This document shows positions 20,177-28,172 of a stretch of 64,000 bases of DNA, one piece after another. Made by a program: the position numbers and the translations under genes. The stretch covers positions 1 to 64,000 of the forward strand of contig NZ_CABVQK010000011.1 of assembly GCF_902499335.1 (NCBI RefSeq). The letters run 5' to 3'. The DNA is from Burkholderia lata. Lineage in GTDB: Bacteria > Pseudomonadota > Gammaproteobacteria > Burkholderiales > Burkholderiaceae. The notes below the pieces were generated by a model. It worked only from the letters and a program-made list of their open reading frames with translations. It did no database searches and was not told the origin of the DNA. The first letter of the stretch is position 1. Each line of letters begins with the position of its first letter.

Positions 20177-21161
20177 CGCGCACAACCTGATCGAGGTCGT
20201 GAAACCCGGCCTCGCGACGTCGGTCCAGGACATGGGCCGGCAAGGCTACTACCACGTCGGCATTCCGCCGTCGGGCTCGCTCGACCAGTACGCGTCGCGC
20301 GCGGCGAACCTGCTGGTCGGCAATCCCGAAGAAGCGGCCGTGCTCGAGTTCACGCTGCTCGGCCCCGAACTGCTGTTTCATACGGATGCGCTGATCTCCG
20401 TCACCGGTGCCGAGATGACGCCGAAGATCGACGGCGTCGGCCAGCGCTGCAACGTCGCGCTGCGGATCCGCGCGGGCAGCGTGCTGTCGTTCAATTACGT
20501 GAAGGCGGGCGCACGCGCGTATCTCGCCGTCGCGGGCGGCATCGACGTGCCGGTCGTGCTCGGCAGCCGCTCGACCTACACGCTCGGCGCGATCGGCGGC
20601 CATGCGGGCCGGCGCCTGCAGAAGGGCGACCGTCTGCCGATCGGCGCCCCCGTCGGCACGCACCGCGAAGGGCGCGAGCTGCCGGCGGCCGTGAGCCGGC
20701 CGCTCGACAACCAGGTCGAGTTGCGCGTACTGACGGGCCTGTACCACTACCGGCTTACCGACGAATCGGCGCGCACCTTCTTCGACGACGAATGGACGGT
20801 CGCGCCCGAAGCCGACCGCATCGGCTACCGCTACAAGAACGGCCGCGCGCTGCAGTTCCGGCCACGCGAGCAGCCGTTCGGCGCGGGCGCCGATCCGTCG
20901 AACATCGTCGACGCGTGCTACCCGATCGGCTCGATCCAGGTGCCGGCCGGGCTCGAGCCGATCATCCTGCACCGCGACGCGGTGTCGGGCGGCGGCTACG
21001 CGACGATCGGCACGGTCATCAGCGCCGACATGGACCTGATCGGCCAGATGCAGCCCAACCACCGGGCGCGCTTCGTGCGCGTCACGATGGCCGACGCACT
21101 CGCCGCGCGCCGCGAGTACCAGCGACGCCTCACGCTGCTACGCGCCGTGCTGCGAGACTGA
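20166..21161 (+). CDS. pxpC: 5-oxoprolinase subunit C (KipA-type, carboxyltransferase half)
   Basis: A 331-residue AHS2/KipA family protein. The N terminus (VVKPGLATSVQDMGRQGYYHVG) and SGSLDQYASRAANLLVGN are strongly conserved in the family, as is the AYLAVAGGID strand. AHS1 and AHS2 together form the carboxyltransferase domain of urea carboxylase, where carboxybiotin meets the acceptor. The 11-base overlap with pxpB supports a heteromeric enzyme. Confidence 0.92.
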   Translation: MQTDAHNLIEVVKPGLATSVQDMGRQGYYHVGIPPSGSLDQYASRAANLLVGNPEEAAVLEFTLLGPELLFHTDALISVTGAEMTPKIDGVGQRCNVALRIRAGSVLSFNYVKAGARAYLAVAGGIDVPVVLGSRSTYTLGAIGGHAGRRLQKGDRLPIGAPVGTHREGRELPAAVSRPLDNQVELRVLTGLYHYRLTDESARTFFDDEWTVAPEADRIGYRYKNGRALQFRPREQPFGAGADPSNIVDACYPIGSIQVPAGLEPIILHRDAVSGGGYATIGTVISADMDLIGQMQPNHRARFVRVTMADALAARREYQRRLTLLRAVLRD

Positions 21162-21167
21162 GCACCG

Positions 21168-21193
21168 GGCGCCCGGCGCGCGTGCCGGGCGCC
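21168..21193 (+). terminator. GC-rich hairpin between pxpC and permease
   Basis: A perfect 10-bp stem (GGCGCCCGGC at 21168-21177 with its complement at 21184-21193) closes a 6-base loop. It is not followed by a proper T run, so it may pause or partly terminate the transcript, or protect the 3' end of the pxp message. Confidence 0.4.
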
Positions 21194-21383
21194 TGAGCCC
21201 CCTCGTTTCTTTTCCGCTGTCGTGTCCCGCCCGCGCGGCTGTGCGCCGCGCGGCGGGGACGCTTGCGCGCTGTTTCCGTACCTGCCGAACCGGTTGCCCG
21301 CCCGACGTCGGGGCAACCCTGCGGATCGCATGTGCCGCGGCCGAGACGTCGTTCGCAGTTTCCGCTCATCAAGGAGCACGATC

Positions 21384-22739
21384 ATGGCCAACCTGGCTCA
21401 GGCCCGCCCCGACGAGGATCTCGACCTGTCGACGCTCGCCGTTCCCGACCACGCGCGCATGCCGCCCTTTTCGCTGACGATGGCGTGGTGGGCCGTGTGC
21501 AGCGCGGTGTTCTACATCGTCGTGGGCGCCACGCTCGCGCTCACCTACGGCGCGCGCAACGCGCTGATCGGGATGGCGCTGTCGGTCGTGTCGTACGGCC
21601 TCGTCAACACGATCATCAGCCGCTATGCGATCCGCACGGGACTCTCGGTCGCGCTGTTCTCGCGCGTGCTGTTCGGCAGTGCCGGCGCGGCGCTCGCGAC
21701 ACTGATCTTCTTCGCGACGGCGATCTACTACGCGGTGTTCGAAGGCTCGGTGATCGCGGTTGCCGCGCATCACCAGTTTCCGGCGCTCGACTACAAATGG
21801 GCCGCGCTGATCGTCGTCTGCTACAGCGTGCCGCTCGTGTTCGGCAGCGTGCAGCACTGGCTCGACAAGTTCAACGGCGTGCTGCTGCCGTTCTACCTGC
21901 TCGGGCTGCTCGCGGCGGTCGGGCTCGCGACGGCCGAATACGGCTACAACACGGCCTGGCTCGATTTCGGCCCGACGGGCGCCGTGCCGGCCGGCGGCTG
22001 GTGGCACTGCTTCGTCTACTACATGGGCGTGTGGGTGCTGATGATGTTCACGTTCGACTACGCGCGCTTCGGCCGCAAGGAAGACGCCGGTTATCACGGC
22101 CGCTTCAACTTCGGGATGCCGTTCTACCTCGTCACGTTTCTCGTCAACGGCGCAGCCGGCATTTATCTCGTCAGCACGATTCCGGGGCTCGGTACGCTCT
22201 CCGAAGTATCGGTCGTGCTCGCGCTGCTGAAACTGATGGGGGGGTGGGGATTGCTGTTCGTGTGGGTCACGCAATCGCGCATCAACACCGCGAACTACTA
22301 TCTCGCGACCGTCAACATGCAGGCGTTTTTCCTGAAGGTGGCCGGCGTGCGCGCGCCGAAGTTCGTGTGGGCGCTCGTGGTCGGCGCGGTCGTCTATGCG
22401 CTGATGATGGCGGACATCTTCTCGCGGATCCTGCAGGCACTCGCGTACCAGGGCATCTTCGTCGTCGCATGGGTCGGCGTCGCGCTCGCGCACATCCTGT
22501 CCGACCGGTATGGGCAGCTCGTCGGCGACGACGTCGAATGCCGCGACGCCCATGTGCCGACCTTCAACCCGGGCGGGCTAACCGCGTGGTTCGCCGGCGC
22601 GTTCGTTGGACTCGCGCTGAACCAGGCAACGGGGTTCGCCGCGTCGCTGTCGGCGCCCGCGACGTTCGTCGTGTCGTGGGTGGTCTATCGCGCGCTGCTG
22701 GGCACGGCAAAGCGGACCTGGTTCGTACGCAATACGTGA
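21384..22739 (+). CDS. NCS1-type permease (cytosine/purine/hydantoin family)
   Basis: A 451-residue inner-membrane carrier with about 12 hydrophobic segments. The layout and the opening helices (PPFSLTMAWWAVCSAVFYIVVGATLALTYG begins the first) resemble the nucleobase:cation symporter-1 family, which imports cytosine, purines, allantoin or hydantoins. The start MANLAQARPDED at 21384 has AAGGAG upstream. It follows pxpC after 222 bases and is probably part of the same functional unit, importing its cyclic substrate. Confidence 0.85.
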   Translation: MANLAQARPDEDLDLSTLAVPDHARMPPFSLTMAWWAVCSAVFYIVVGATLALTYGARNALIGMALSVVSYGLVNTIISRYAIRTGLSVALFSRVLFGSAGAALATLIFFATAIYYAVFEGSVIAVAAHHQFPALDYKWAALIVVCYSVPLVFGSVQHWLDKFNGVLLPFYLLGLLAAVGLATAEYGYNTAWLDFGPTGAVPAGGWWHCFVYYMGVWVLMMFTFDYARFGRKEDAGYHGRFNFGMPFYLVTFLVNGAAGIYLVSTIPGLGTLSEVSVVLALLKLMGGWGLLFVWVTQSRINTANYYLATVNMQAFFLKVAGVRAPKFVWALVVGAVVYALMMADIFSRILQALAYQGIFVVAWVGVALAHILSDRYGQLVGDDVECRDAHVPTFNPGGLTAWFAGAFVGLALNQATGFAASLSAPATFVVSWVVYRALLGTAKRTWFVRNT

Positions 22740-22764
22740 CGGGGCGCCCGCACGCCGCCGTGCA

Positions 22765-22965
22765 TCATCCGATCGTCGGCACCGCGTTGCCCTGTGCGTC
22801 GCGGATCACGGTCTTCTCGATCCGCCAGCGCACGCCGTCGAGCCCGTCGACCGCATACTCGCCGGCGCGCGGCTGCATCGGATAGACGCGCGCGCCGTCG
22901 AGCGCGTCCCAGCCCGGCACGCCGTCGTCCGTGCCGTCCTGCGTGGCGTGTGACGCCCCCGTCAT
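22765..22965 (-). CDS. Small conserved-looking hypothetical protein
   Basis: A 66-residue reading frame ending LDGVRWRIEKTVIRDAQGNAVPTIG. Family not recognised. It has GGAGG ten bases upstream of its ATG, ordinary composition for this genome and no signal peptide or membrane segment. It sits upstream of nothing on its strand, 25 bases after the convergent permease stop, and 79 bases downstream of cutC, so it may be the last gene of a cutC transcript. It could also be spurious. Confidence 0.5.
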   Translation of the reverse strand: MTGASHATQDGTDDGVPGWDALDGARVYPMQPRAGEYAVDGLDGVRWRIEKTVIRDAQGNAVPTIG

Positions 22966-23044
22966 GTGGCCCGCCCCTCCGGATGGCGTACCGGTGTGTC
23001 GTATCGGCGCGTACGGCAGCGGCCGCTACCGTGCGCCGTGTGCG

Positions 23045-23770
23045 TCACACGTGTGCCGCCGCACCGTCGATCGCCGCGCGCACGCGCTCGACGAGCGGTT
23101 GATCGACCGGTGCCAGCACCTCGCCGCGCGGCCGTACGCCCGAGCCGAAATGCACCGCGCGCACGCCGGTGGCGCGGACGAAATCGCCGACCGCGTCGAT
23201 CGTGAGCCCCGAGCCGGCCAGCACCGTGCAGGTCGAGCCGGCCGCCTGCCGCACCAGCCGCGTGATCGTCGCGACCGCGTCGAGCACCGACGGATGGCCG
23301 CCCGACGTCAGCACCGACGTGACGGCCGGCACGCGCAGCAGCGCGTCGAATGCGGCGTTGAGGTCGCGCGACACGTCGAACGCGCGGTGGAACGTCAGCG
23401 CGCGGCCGTCCGCCGCGGCCGCGATGCGGGCCAGGGCGTCGAGATCGATGTCACCGCGCGCGTCGAGCGCGCCGAACACGACGCCGTTCGCCCCGGCCGC
23501 GACGGCTGCACGCACGTCGCGTTCGATCACGCGCAGGTCGTCGGCGTCATAGACGAACGACCGGCTGTGCGGTCGCACGATCACGTTGACGGGAATCGGC
23601 ACGGCGGCCACGACGGCTTCGATCAGGCCGACGCTCGGCGTCAGCCCGCCTTCGGTGATCGCGGTCACGAGTTCGAGGCGATCGGCGCCCGCGCGGGCGG
23701 CGGCCTTCGCATCGCCGACGGTCGTGGCGATCACTTCGAGGAGAACGGAAGAGGCGGCGTTTCGGTTCAT
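23045..23770 (-). CDS. cutC: CutC-family protein
   Basis: A 241-residue TIM-barrel protein of the CutC family. The N terminus LLEVIATTVGDAKAAARAGADRLEL, the PHSRSFVYDADDL loop and LTSGGHPSVLDA match family consensus. It was linked to copper tolerance in E. coli, but the biochemical role is disputed. No copper gene is adjacent. Length is normal. Confidence 0.92.
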   Translation of the reverse strand: MNRNAASSVLLEVIATTVGDAKAAARAGADRLELVTAITEGGLTPSVGLIEAVVAAVPIPVNVIVRPHSRSFVYDADDLRVIERDVRAAVAAGANGVVFGALDARGDIDLDALARIAAAADGRALTFHRAFDVSRDLNAAFDALLRVPAVTSVLTSGGHPSVLDAVATITRLVRQAAGSTCTVLAGSGLTIDAVGDFVRATGVRAVHFGSGVRPRGEVLAPVDQPLVERVRAAIDGAAAHV

Positions 23771-23878
23771 GGGCGGCCTGCGAATCGTCTGGACAATTCG
23801 CGCATCCTAGCCGAGCCGCGTGACGGACGCCAGCGTGACGGCCGCCGCGGCGTCAGCCGCGCTGCGCCAGTCGCACCG

Positions 23879-24283
23879 TCATCCGCGGCGCGCGAGCCAC
23901 ACGCCGACGAGCGCGGACAGGCCGGTCACCACGGTGCCCGGCGCGAACCGGAACATCCGCACGGTCATCTCCACGCCCTGCTGCTGCATCACGTCGACGA
24001 TCCCGGGCGCCAACAGCACCGTAGCCCAGCCGAGCATCCCGAGCGCAGTGGTCGCGGTCGCGACGAGGAGCGCGATGCCCGCGCCGCGCGCGCGCGGCCG
24101 GAACGCGCCGGCGAACGCGCCCACAGCCAGGAGCACGGCCGACAACCCGAACAGCACGGTAACGAACGCGAGCATCGCCCCCGTATGGCCGAGCTTCAGG
24201 AACGCCATCATCTGCGCGGTGATCACGCACATCCCCGCGATCGTGAACAGCACGATCGCGAGCGCGTTGCGCGCGAAGCTCAT
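23879..24283 (-). CDS. Small membrane protein, four predicted helices
   Basis: A 134-residue hydrophobic protein with four likely membrane segments (starting near residues 7, 36, 70 and 110). Family not recognised. Its ATG at 24283 overlaps the stop of the upstream gene by four bases (ATGA), so it is coupled to the other small membrane protein and the two may form a complex. Confidence 0.72.
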   Translation of the reverse strand: MSFARNALAIVLFTIAGMCVITAQMMAFLKLGHTGAMLAFVTVLFGLSAVLLAVGAFAGAFRPRARGAGIALLVATATTALGMLGWATVLLAPGIVDVMQQQGVEMTVRMFRFAPGTVVTGLSALVGVWLARRG

Positions 24284-24663
24284 GCGTTCGCCTGGAAATA
24301 CGCGGTCGCGGGGCGCCGGAACATCAGGTAGACGAACAGCGCGAACAGCAGGACACCCGGAATCAGCACCGCGTACATCGACGCCGGCATGTTGATGAAC
24401 GAGAACGCGAAGCTGAACGCGGAAATCGCGATGTAGGTCTTGCGCGACCATTCGCGGCCCTTGAGGATCGCGATGCCGACCACGACGTTCACGACTTCGA
24501 GGATCACGCTGATGCCGAGCGTCGCCCAGACGGGCAGCAGGTAGTGCGACAGCAGCGCCTGGGTGGTCGGCATGCCGATCGTGAATGGCGTATAGATGCA
24601 CGTGATCGCGTTGGTCACGATGATGATCCACGCGAGAATGGTCAGCGAAATCGGTCTTTTCAT
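24280..24663 (-). CDS. Small membrane protein, four predicted helices
   Basis: A 127-residue protein (MKRPISLTILAWIIIVTNAI...) with four hydrophobic segments. The start at 24663 has AAGGAA upstream; a longer frame from 24690 adds nine polar residues. It shows general likeness to DUF-type four-helix membrane proteins, but the family was not identified. It is the first gene of a two-gene operon with the overlapping downstream membrane protein. Confidence 0.75.
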   Translation of the reverse strand: MKRPISLTILAWIIIVTNAITCIYTPFTIGMPTTQALLSHYLLPVWATLGISVILEVVNVVVGIAILKGREWSRKTYIAISAFSFAFSFINMPASMYAVLIPGVLLFALFVYLMFRRPATAYFQANA

Positions 24664-24831
24664 TGTGTTTTCCTTGTTATTCGCCGCCATGGTGGCCCCC
24701 GGGACGGCGCGCTCGCGGTCACGATGGCCGCGGTCGGGCCATTGTCGAGGAAGCGCACGGCGAACGCAACGGAGCCGCCCCGCGACGGCCCGCCCCGTCC
24801 GCCCTGCTCACCGCCTGCGGTGCGCGCGGCG

Positions 24832-26118
24832 CTAGCCGGCGTCCGCTTCGTCGTCGCCCCAGTCGATATCGCCGCACAGCACGCGCTGCGCATCGCCGAC
24901 GCGCACGGCCACCGACAGCGTCACGCACGGCTGCGCCTCGTTGATCGACAGGTACGGCCGCGTGACCTGCACGCGCCCCGGCTCGGCGATCGCCGAGCGG
25001 AAATACGGCCGGCGCAGCCAGTTCGCGCCCTGCGCGTCCGCCAGCGGCGAGAAGCGCGCCTCGGCGAGCGCGCGGTCGGCGCGCAGCACGACGTTGCGGC
25101 CCGACTGGCGGCCGTGCGCGTCGAGCAGGAAACAGCGCGCGGCCGCGTCGAGCGCGAGGAAGTTCCAGCACACCTCGTCGAGCGGCTCGCCGGCCGCAAG
25201 GCGCTCGGCCGCGCGTTCGAACGCGCGCAGGTACGGCGCGAGCCGCTGCGCATCGCGCCGCTCGCGCACTTCGGTCTGCTGCCGAAAGCGCTCGGTCAGC
25301 TCGCCGATGCAGCCCGTCGCGGCCGCGCTGTCGGGCAGCCCCGGCGCCGGCCGGCCGAAATAGTAGCCCTGCACGAAATCGGCCTCGCACGACAGCGCGA
25401 TCTGCGCCTCGTGCTCGGTCTCGATGCCCTCGACGAGCACCAGCTTGCCGGCCTCGTGCAGCAGCGTCACGAGCCCGTGCAGGATCGCGGTGAGCCCCGT
25501 GCGGTGCGCCGCGTGCGACAGCATGATCCGGTCGAGCTTCACGATGTCCGGGTTCAGTTGCCAGATCCGCTCGAGGTTCGAGTGTCCCGCGCCGAAATCG
25601 TCGAGCGCGATCAGGAAGCCGTGCGTGCGGAATTCGCGCACGGCCTCGGCGAGCCGCTCGACGTCTTCCGCGCGCTGTTCGAGCACTTCGAGCACGATGC
25701 GGCGCGGCGGCATGCCGAGCCGCTTCAGGTTCGCCAGCAGCGCGGCCGCCTGGAACGGGTCGGTGAGCACGCCCGGATGCACGTTGAGAAACAGCCACTC
25801 GCGCTCGGCGCCGAGCAGCGCGAAGTTCTCGAGATGCAGCGCCTGCGCGAGCCGGTCGAGCTGCAGCAATTCGCCCTGGCGCGCGGCTTCGCCGAACACG
25901 TCGAGCGGCGACACCGCACGGTCGAGTGCGTCGTGCGCGCGCAGCAGCGCCTCGTAGCCCACCGCACGCTGGTGCGACAGGCTGAAAATCGGCTGGAACA
26001 CGGTCGTGAGCGTCAGGTCGCGGTGCTGCGTCGCCAGACGTTCGAGGCCGGAACTCACCTCCCGCTCGAACCGGTACGGCGACGCGGCGGCCGGACGCTC
26101 CTGTTGCACGATCGTCAT
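24832..26118 (-). CDS. EAL-domain c-di-GMP phosphodiesterase with C-terminal sensor-like domain
   Basis: A 428-residue protein. Residues about 35-270 form an EAL domain with all catalytic marks: E56 in YEALLR, N in LNVHP, E in VLEVLEQ, the DDFG pair, K in VKLDR, E in VEGIE and Q in FVQGYYFGRP. It should therefore hydrolyse c-di-GMP. The last 150 residues, with RRPYFRSAIAEPGRVQVTRPYLS, resemble a Cache/PDC ligand-binding fold, but there is no membrane segment or signal peptide, so this sensor would be cytoplasmic. AGGAGG precedes the ATG. The gene stands alone. Confidence 0.88.
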   Translation of the reverse strand: MTIVQQERPAAASPYRFEREVSSGLERLATQHRDLTLTTVFQPIFSLSHQRAVGYEALLRAHDALDRAVSPLDVFGEAARQGELLQLDRLAQALHLENFALLGAEREWLFLNVHPGVLTDPFQAAALLANLKRLGMPPRRIVLEVLEQRAEDVERLAEAVREFRTHGFLIALDDFGAGHSNLERIWQLNPDIVKLDRIMLSHAAHRTGLTAILHGLVTLLHEAGKLVLVEGIETEHEAQIALSCEADFVQGYYFGRPAPGLPDSAAATGCIGELTERFRQQTEVRERRDAQRLAPYLRAFERAAERLAAGEPLDEVCWNFLALDAAARCFLLDAHGRQSGRNVVLRADRALAEARFSPLADAQGANWLRRPYFRSAIAEPGRVQVTRPYLSINEAQPCVTLSVAVRVGDAQRVLCGDIDWGDDEADAG

Positions 26119-26415
26119 GCCTTCCTCCTGGTAGTGCCTTCGAACGCGGCGTCCGACGAAGCGAACGGCGCGTGCAATGTCATGGTTGGACCCTCGGTTG
26201 CCCGGTCGTCGCCGGGCGGCTGCCCCACATCAAGCAAGCTCCGTGCAAGGTGCCGGCAACCCGTGCGCCGCGCGGCTCGCGCCGTGCTGCCGCACCACCG
26301 TGGCGCATGTCGCGCGCACCATTTCGGTGCGCGCGCACCGGCCGCTCGAACGCATCCGTCACGCCAGCACGCTACACTCCGTACGATCGTTTCATTCCCC
26401 GTATTCGCCGTATCG

Positions 26416-28083
26416 ATGGAAATCGTCTTCACCGTCCTCATCCTGCTGCTGACCGTCGCGCTGTCCGGCGCCGTCACGCGCATCCTGCCGTTCCAACTGC
26501 CGTTGCCGCTGATGCAGATCGCATTCGGCGCGATGCTCGCGTGGCCGAAGCTGAACCTGCACGTCGCGTTCGATCCCGAAATCTTCATGCTGCTGTTCAT
26601 TCCGCCGCTGCTGTTCGCGGACGGCTGGCGGATTCCGAAGCGCGAGCTGTACCTGCAGCGCCGCGCGATCCTGATGCTCGCGTTCGGGCTCGTGTTCATG
26701 ACGGTACTCGCAGTGGGCTACTTCGCGCACTGGCTGATACCCGAGTTGCCGCTGCCGATCGCGTTCGCGCTTGCGGCCGTGCTGTCGCCGACCGACGCGG
26801 TCGCGCTGTCGGGCATCGCCGGCAAGGGCCGGATTCCGCCGCAGCTGATGCACATCCTCGAAGGCGAGGCGCTGATGAACGACGCGTCGGGCCTCGTCGC
26901 GCTGAAATTCGCGATCGCGGCCGCGCTGACGGGCATGTTCTCGCTGCGCGAAGCGTCGGTCACGTTCGTGATCGTCGCCGCGGGCGGGCTCGCGACGGGC
27001 GCGATCGTGTCTTGGGCGTTCAGCGCGCTGTCGACGCGCTTCCTGAACGCCGAGCAGGAAGGCGATCCGGCCCCCGGCATCGTGATGACGCTGCTCGTGC
27101 CGTTCGCGGCCTACCTGTTCGCCGAGCACCTCGACCTGTCGGGCGTGCTGGCGGCCGTGTCGGCCGGGATGATGATGAATTACACGAGCTTCTCGCGCAA
27201 AAGCACCGTCGCGTCGCGGGTGCGCGCCGAAAGCACGTGGGCAATGATCGAGTTCGTGTTCAACGGCATGGTGTTCATCATGCTCGGGCTGCAGCTGCCG
27301 CACATCATCGGCCGCACGCTCGTCGACGCGCACCACACGAGCGACGCGCTCGTCGGCCGGATGATCTTCAACGTCTGCGCGATGATGCTCGCGCTGTATG
27401 CGATCCGCTTCCTGTGGGTCTGGCTGCTGCGCTGGTTCGCGAGCCGTCGCGCCGCGCGCCAGGGCCTCGCGGGCACGATGGCCGGCGTGCGCACGATCGC
27501 GGTGATGACGGTCGGCGGCGTGCGCGGCGCGGTCACGCTCGCCGGCGTGCTGTCGATTCCGGTCGCGCTGTCCGACGGCGTGCCGCTGCCGGGCCGCGAC
27601 ACGGCGATCTTCGTCGCGTCGGCCGTGATCCTCGGCTCGCTCGTCGTCGCGGTGGTCGGCCTGCCGCTGCTGCTGCGCGGCGTGCGTTCGTCGCGCAGCC
27701 CGCTCGGCGACGAGGAGCGCGCCGCGCGCGCGGCCGCCGCGCAGGCCGCGATCCGCGCGATCGACTCGTCGCACGACGCGATCTCGACCGATCTCGACGA
27801 ATCGGGCGCCGCGCGCTGCGCGGATATCTCCGCACGCGTGATGGACCAGTACCGCCGCCGCCTCGCGACGCTCGCCGAGGACGGCCCCACGCCGCGCGCG
27901 GAAGCGAAGCAGGCCGAAACGATGGAACTGCAGATGCGGATCGCGGCCGTACGCGCGGAACGCTCCGCGCTGTACCGGCTGCGCAGCGACAGCAAGATTT
28001 CCGACGAGACGCTGACGAAGCTGCTCCGCGAGATCGACCTGTCGGAGACCGCGCTGTCGACGCGCAAGAAAGGCATTCTCTGA
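26416..28083 (+). CDS. Na+/H+ antiporter (CPA1/NhaP family)
   Basis: A 555-residue inner-membrane antiporter. About 12 helices occupy residues 1-430; the ion-binding core is marked by LSPTDAVALSGI and LEGEALMNDASGLVALKFA, with RGAVTLAGVL further on. The C-terminal 120 residues are hydrophilic and helical, a cytosolic regulatory tail. The start MEIVFTVLIL at 26416 is the natural beginning of the first helix; the open frame extends further upstream but only as an artefact of high GC. No clear ribosome site is visible. Confidence 0.92.
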   Translation: MEIVFTVLILLLTVALSGAVTRILPFQLPLPLMQIAFGAMLAWPKLNLHVAFDPEIFMLLFIPPLLFADGWRIPKRELYLQRRAILMLAFGLVFMTVLAVGYFAHWLIPELPLPIAFALAAVLSPTDAVALSGIAGKGRIPPQLMHILEGEALMNDASGLVALKFAIAAALTGMFSLREASVTFVIVAAGGLATGAIVSWAFSALSTRFLNAEQEGDPAPGIVMTLLVPFAAYLFAEHLDLSGVLAAVSAGMMMNYTSFSRKSTVASRVRAESTWAMIEFVFNGMVFIMLGLQLPHIIGRTLVDAHHTSDALVGRMIFNVCAMMLALYAIRFLWVWLLRWFASRRAARQGLAGTMAGVRTIAVMTVGGVRGAVTLAGVLSIPVALSDGVPLPGRDTAIFVASAVILGSLVVAVVGLPLLLRGVRSSRSPLGDEERAARAAAAQAAIRAIDSSHDAISTDLDESGAARCADISARVMDQYRRRLATLAEDGPTPRAEAKQAETMELQMRIAAVRAERSALYRLRSDSKISDETLTKLLREIDLSETALSTRKKGIL

Positions 28084-28122
28084 AAGGCCGGCCGCTGCCT
28101 GAACGCAGCAGCCGCCCAATAA

Positions 28123-28152
28123 AAAACGGCGACGCATAAGCGTCGCCGTTTT
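28123..28152. terminator. Bidirectional terminator between antiporter and indolepyruvate oxidoreductase
   Basis: AAAACGGCGACGC (28123-28135), loop ATAA, GCGTCGCCGTTTT: a perfect 13-bp stem with A and T ends, placed between two convergent genes. Confidence 0.92.
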
Positions 28153-28172
28153 CACATCCACCCGCGTTCGCG

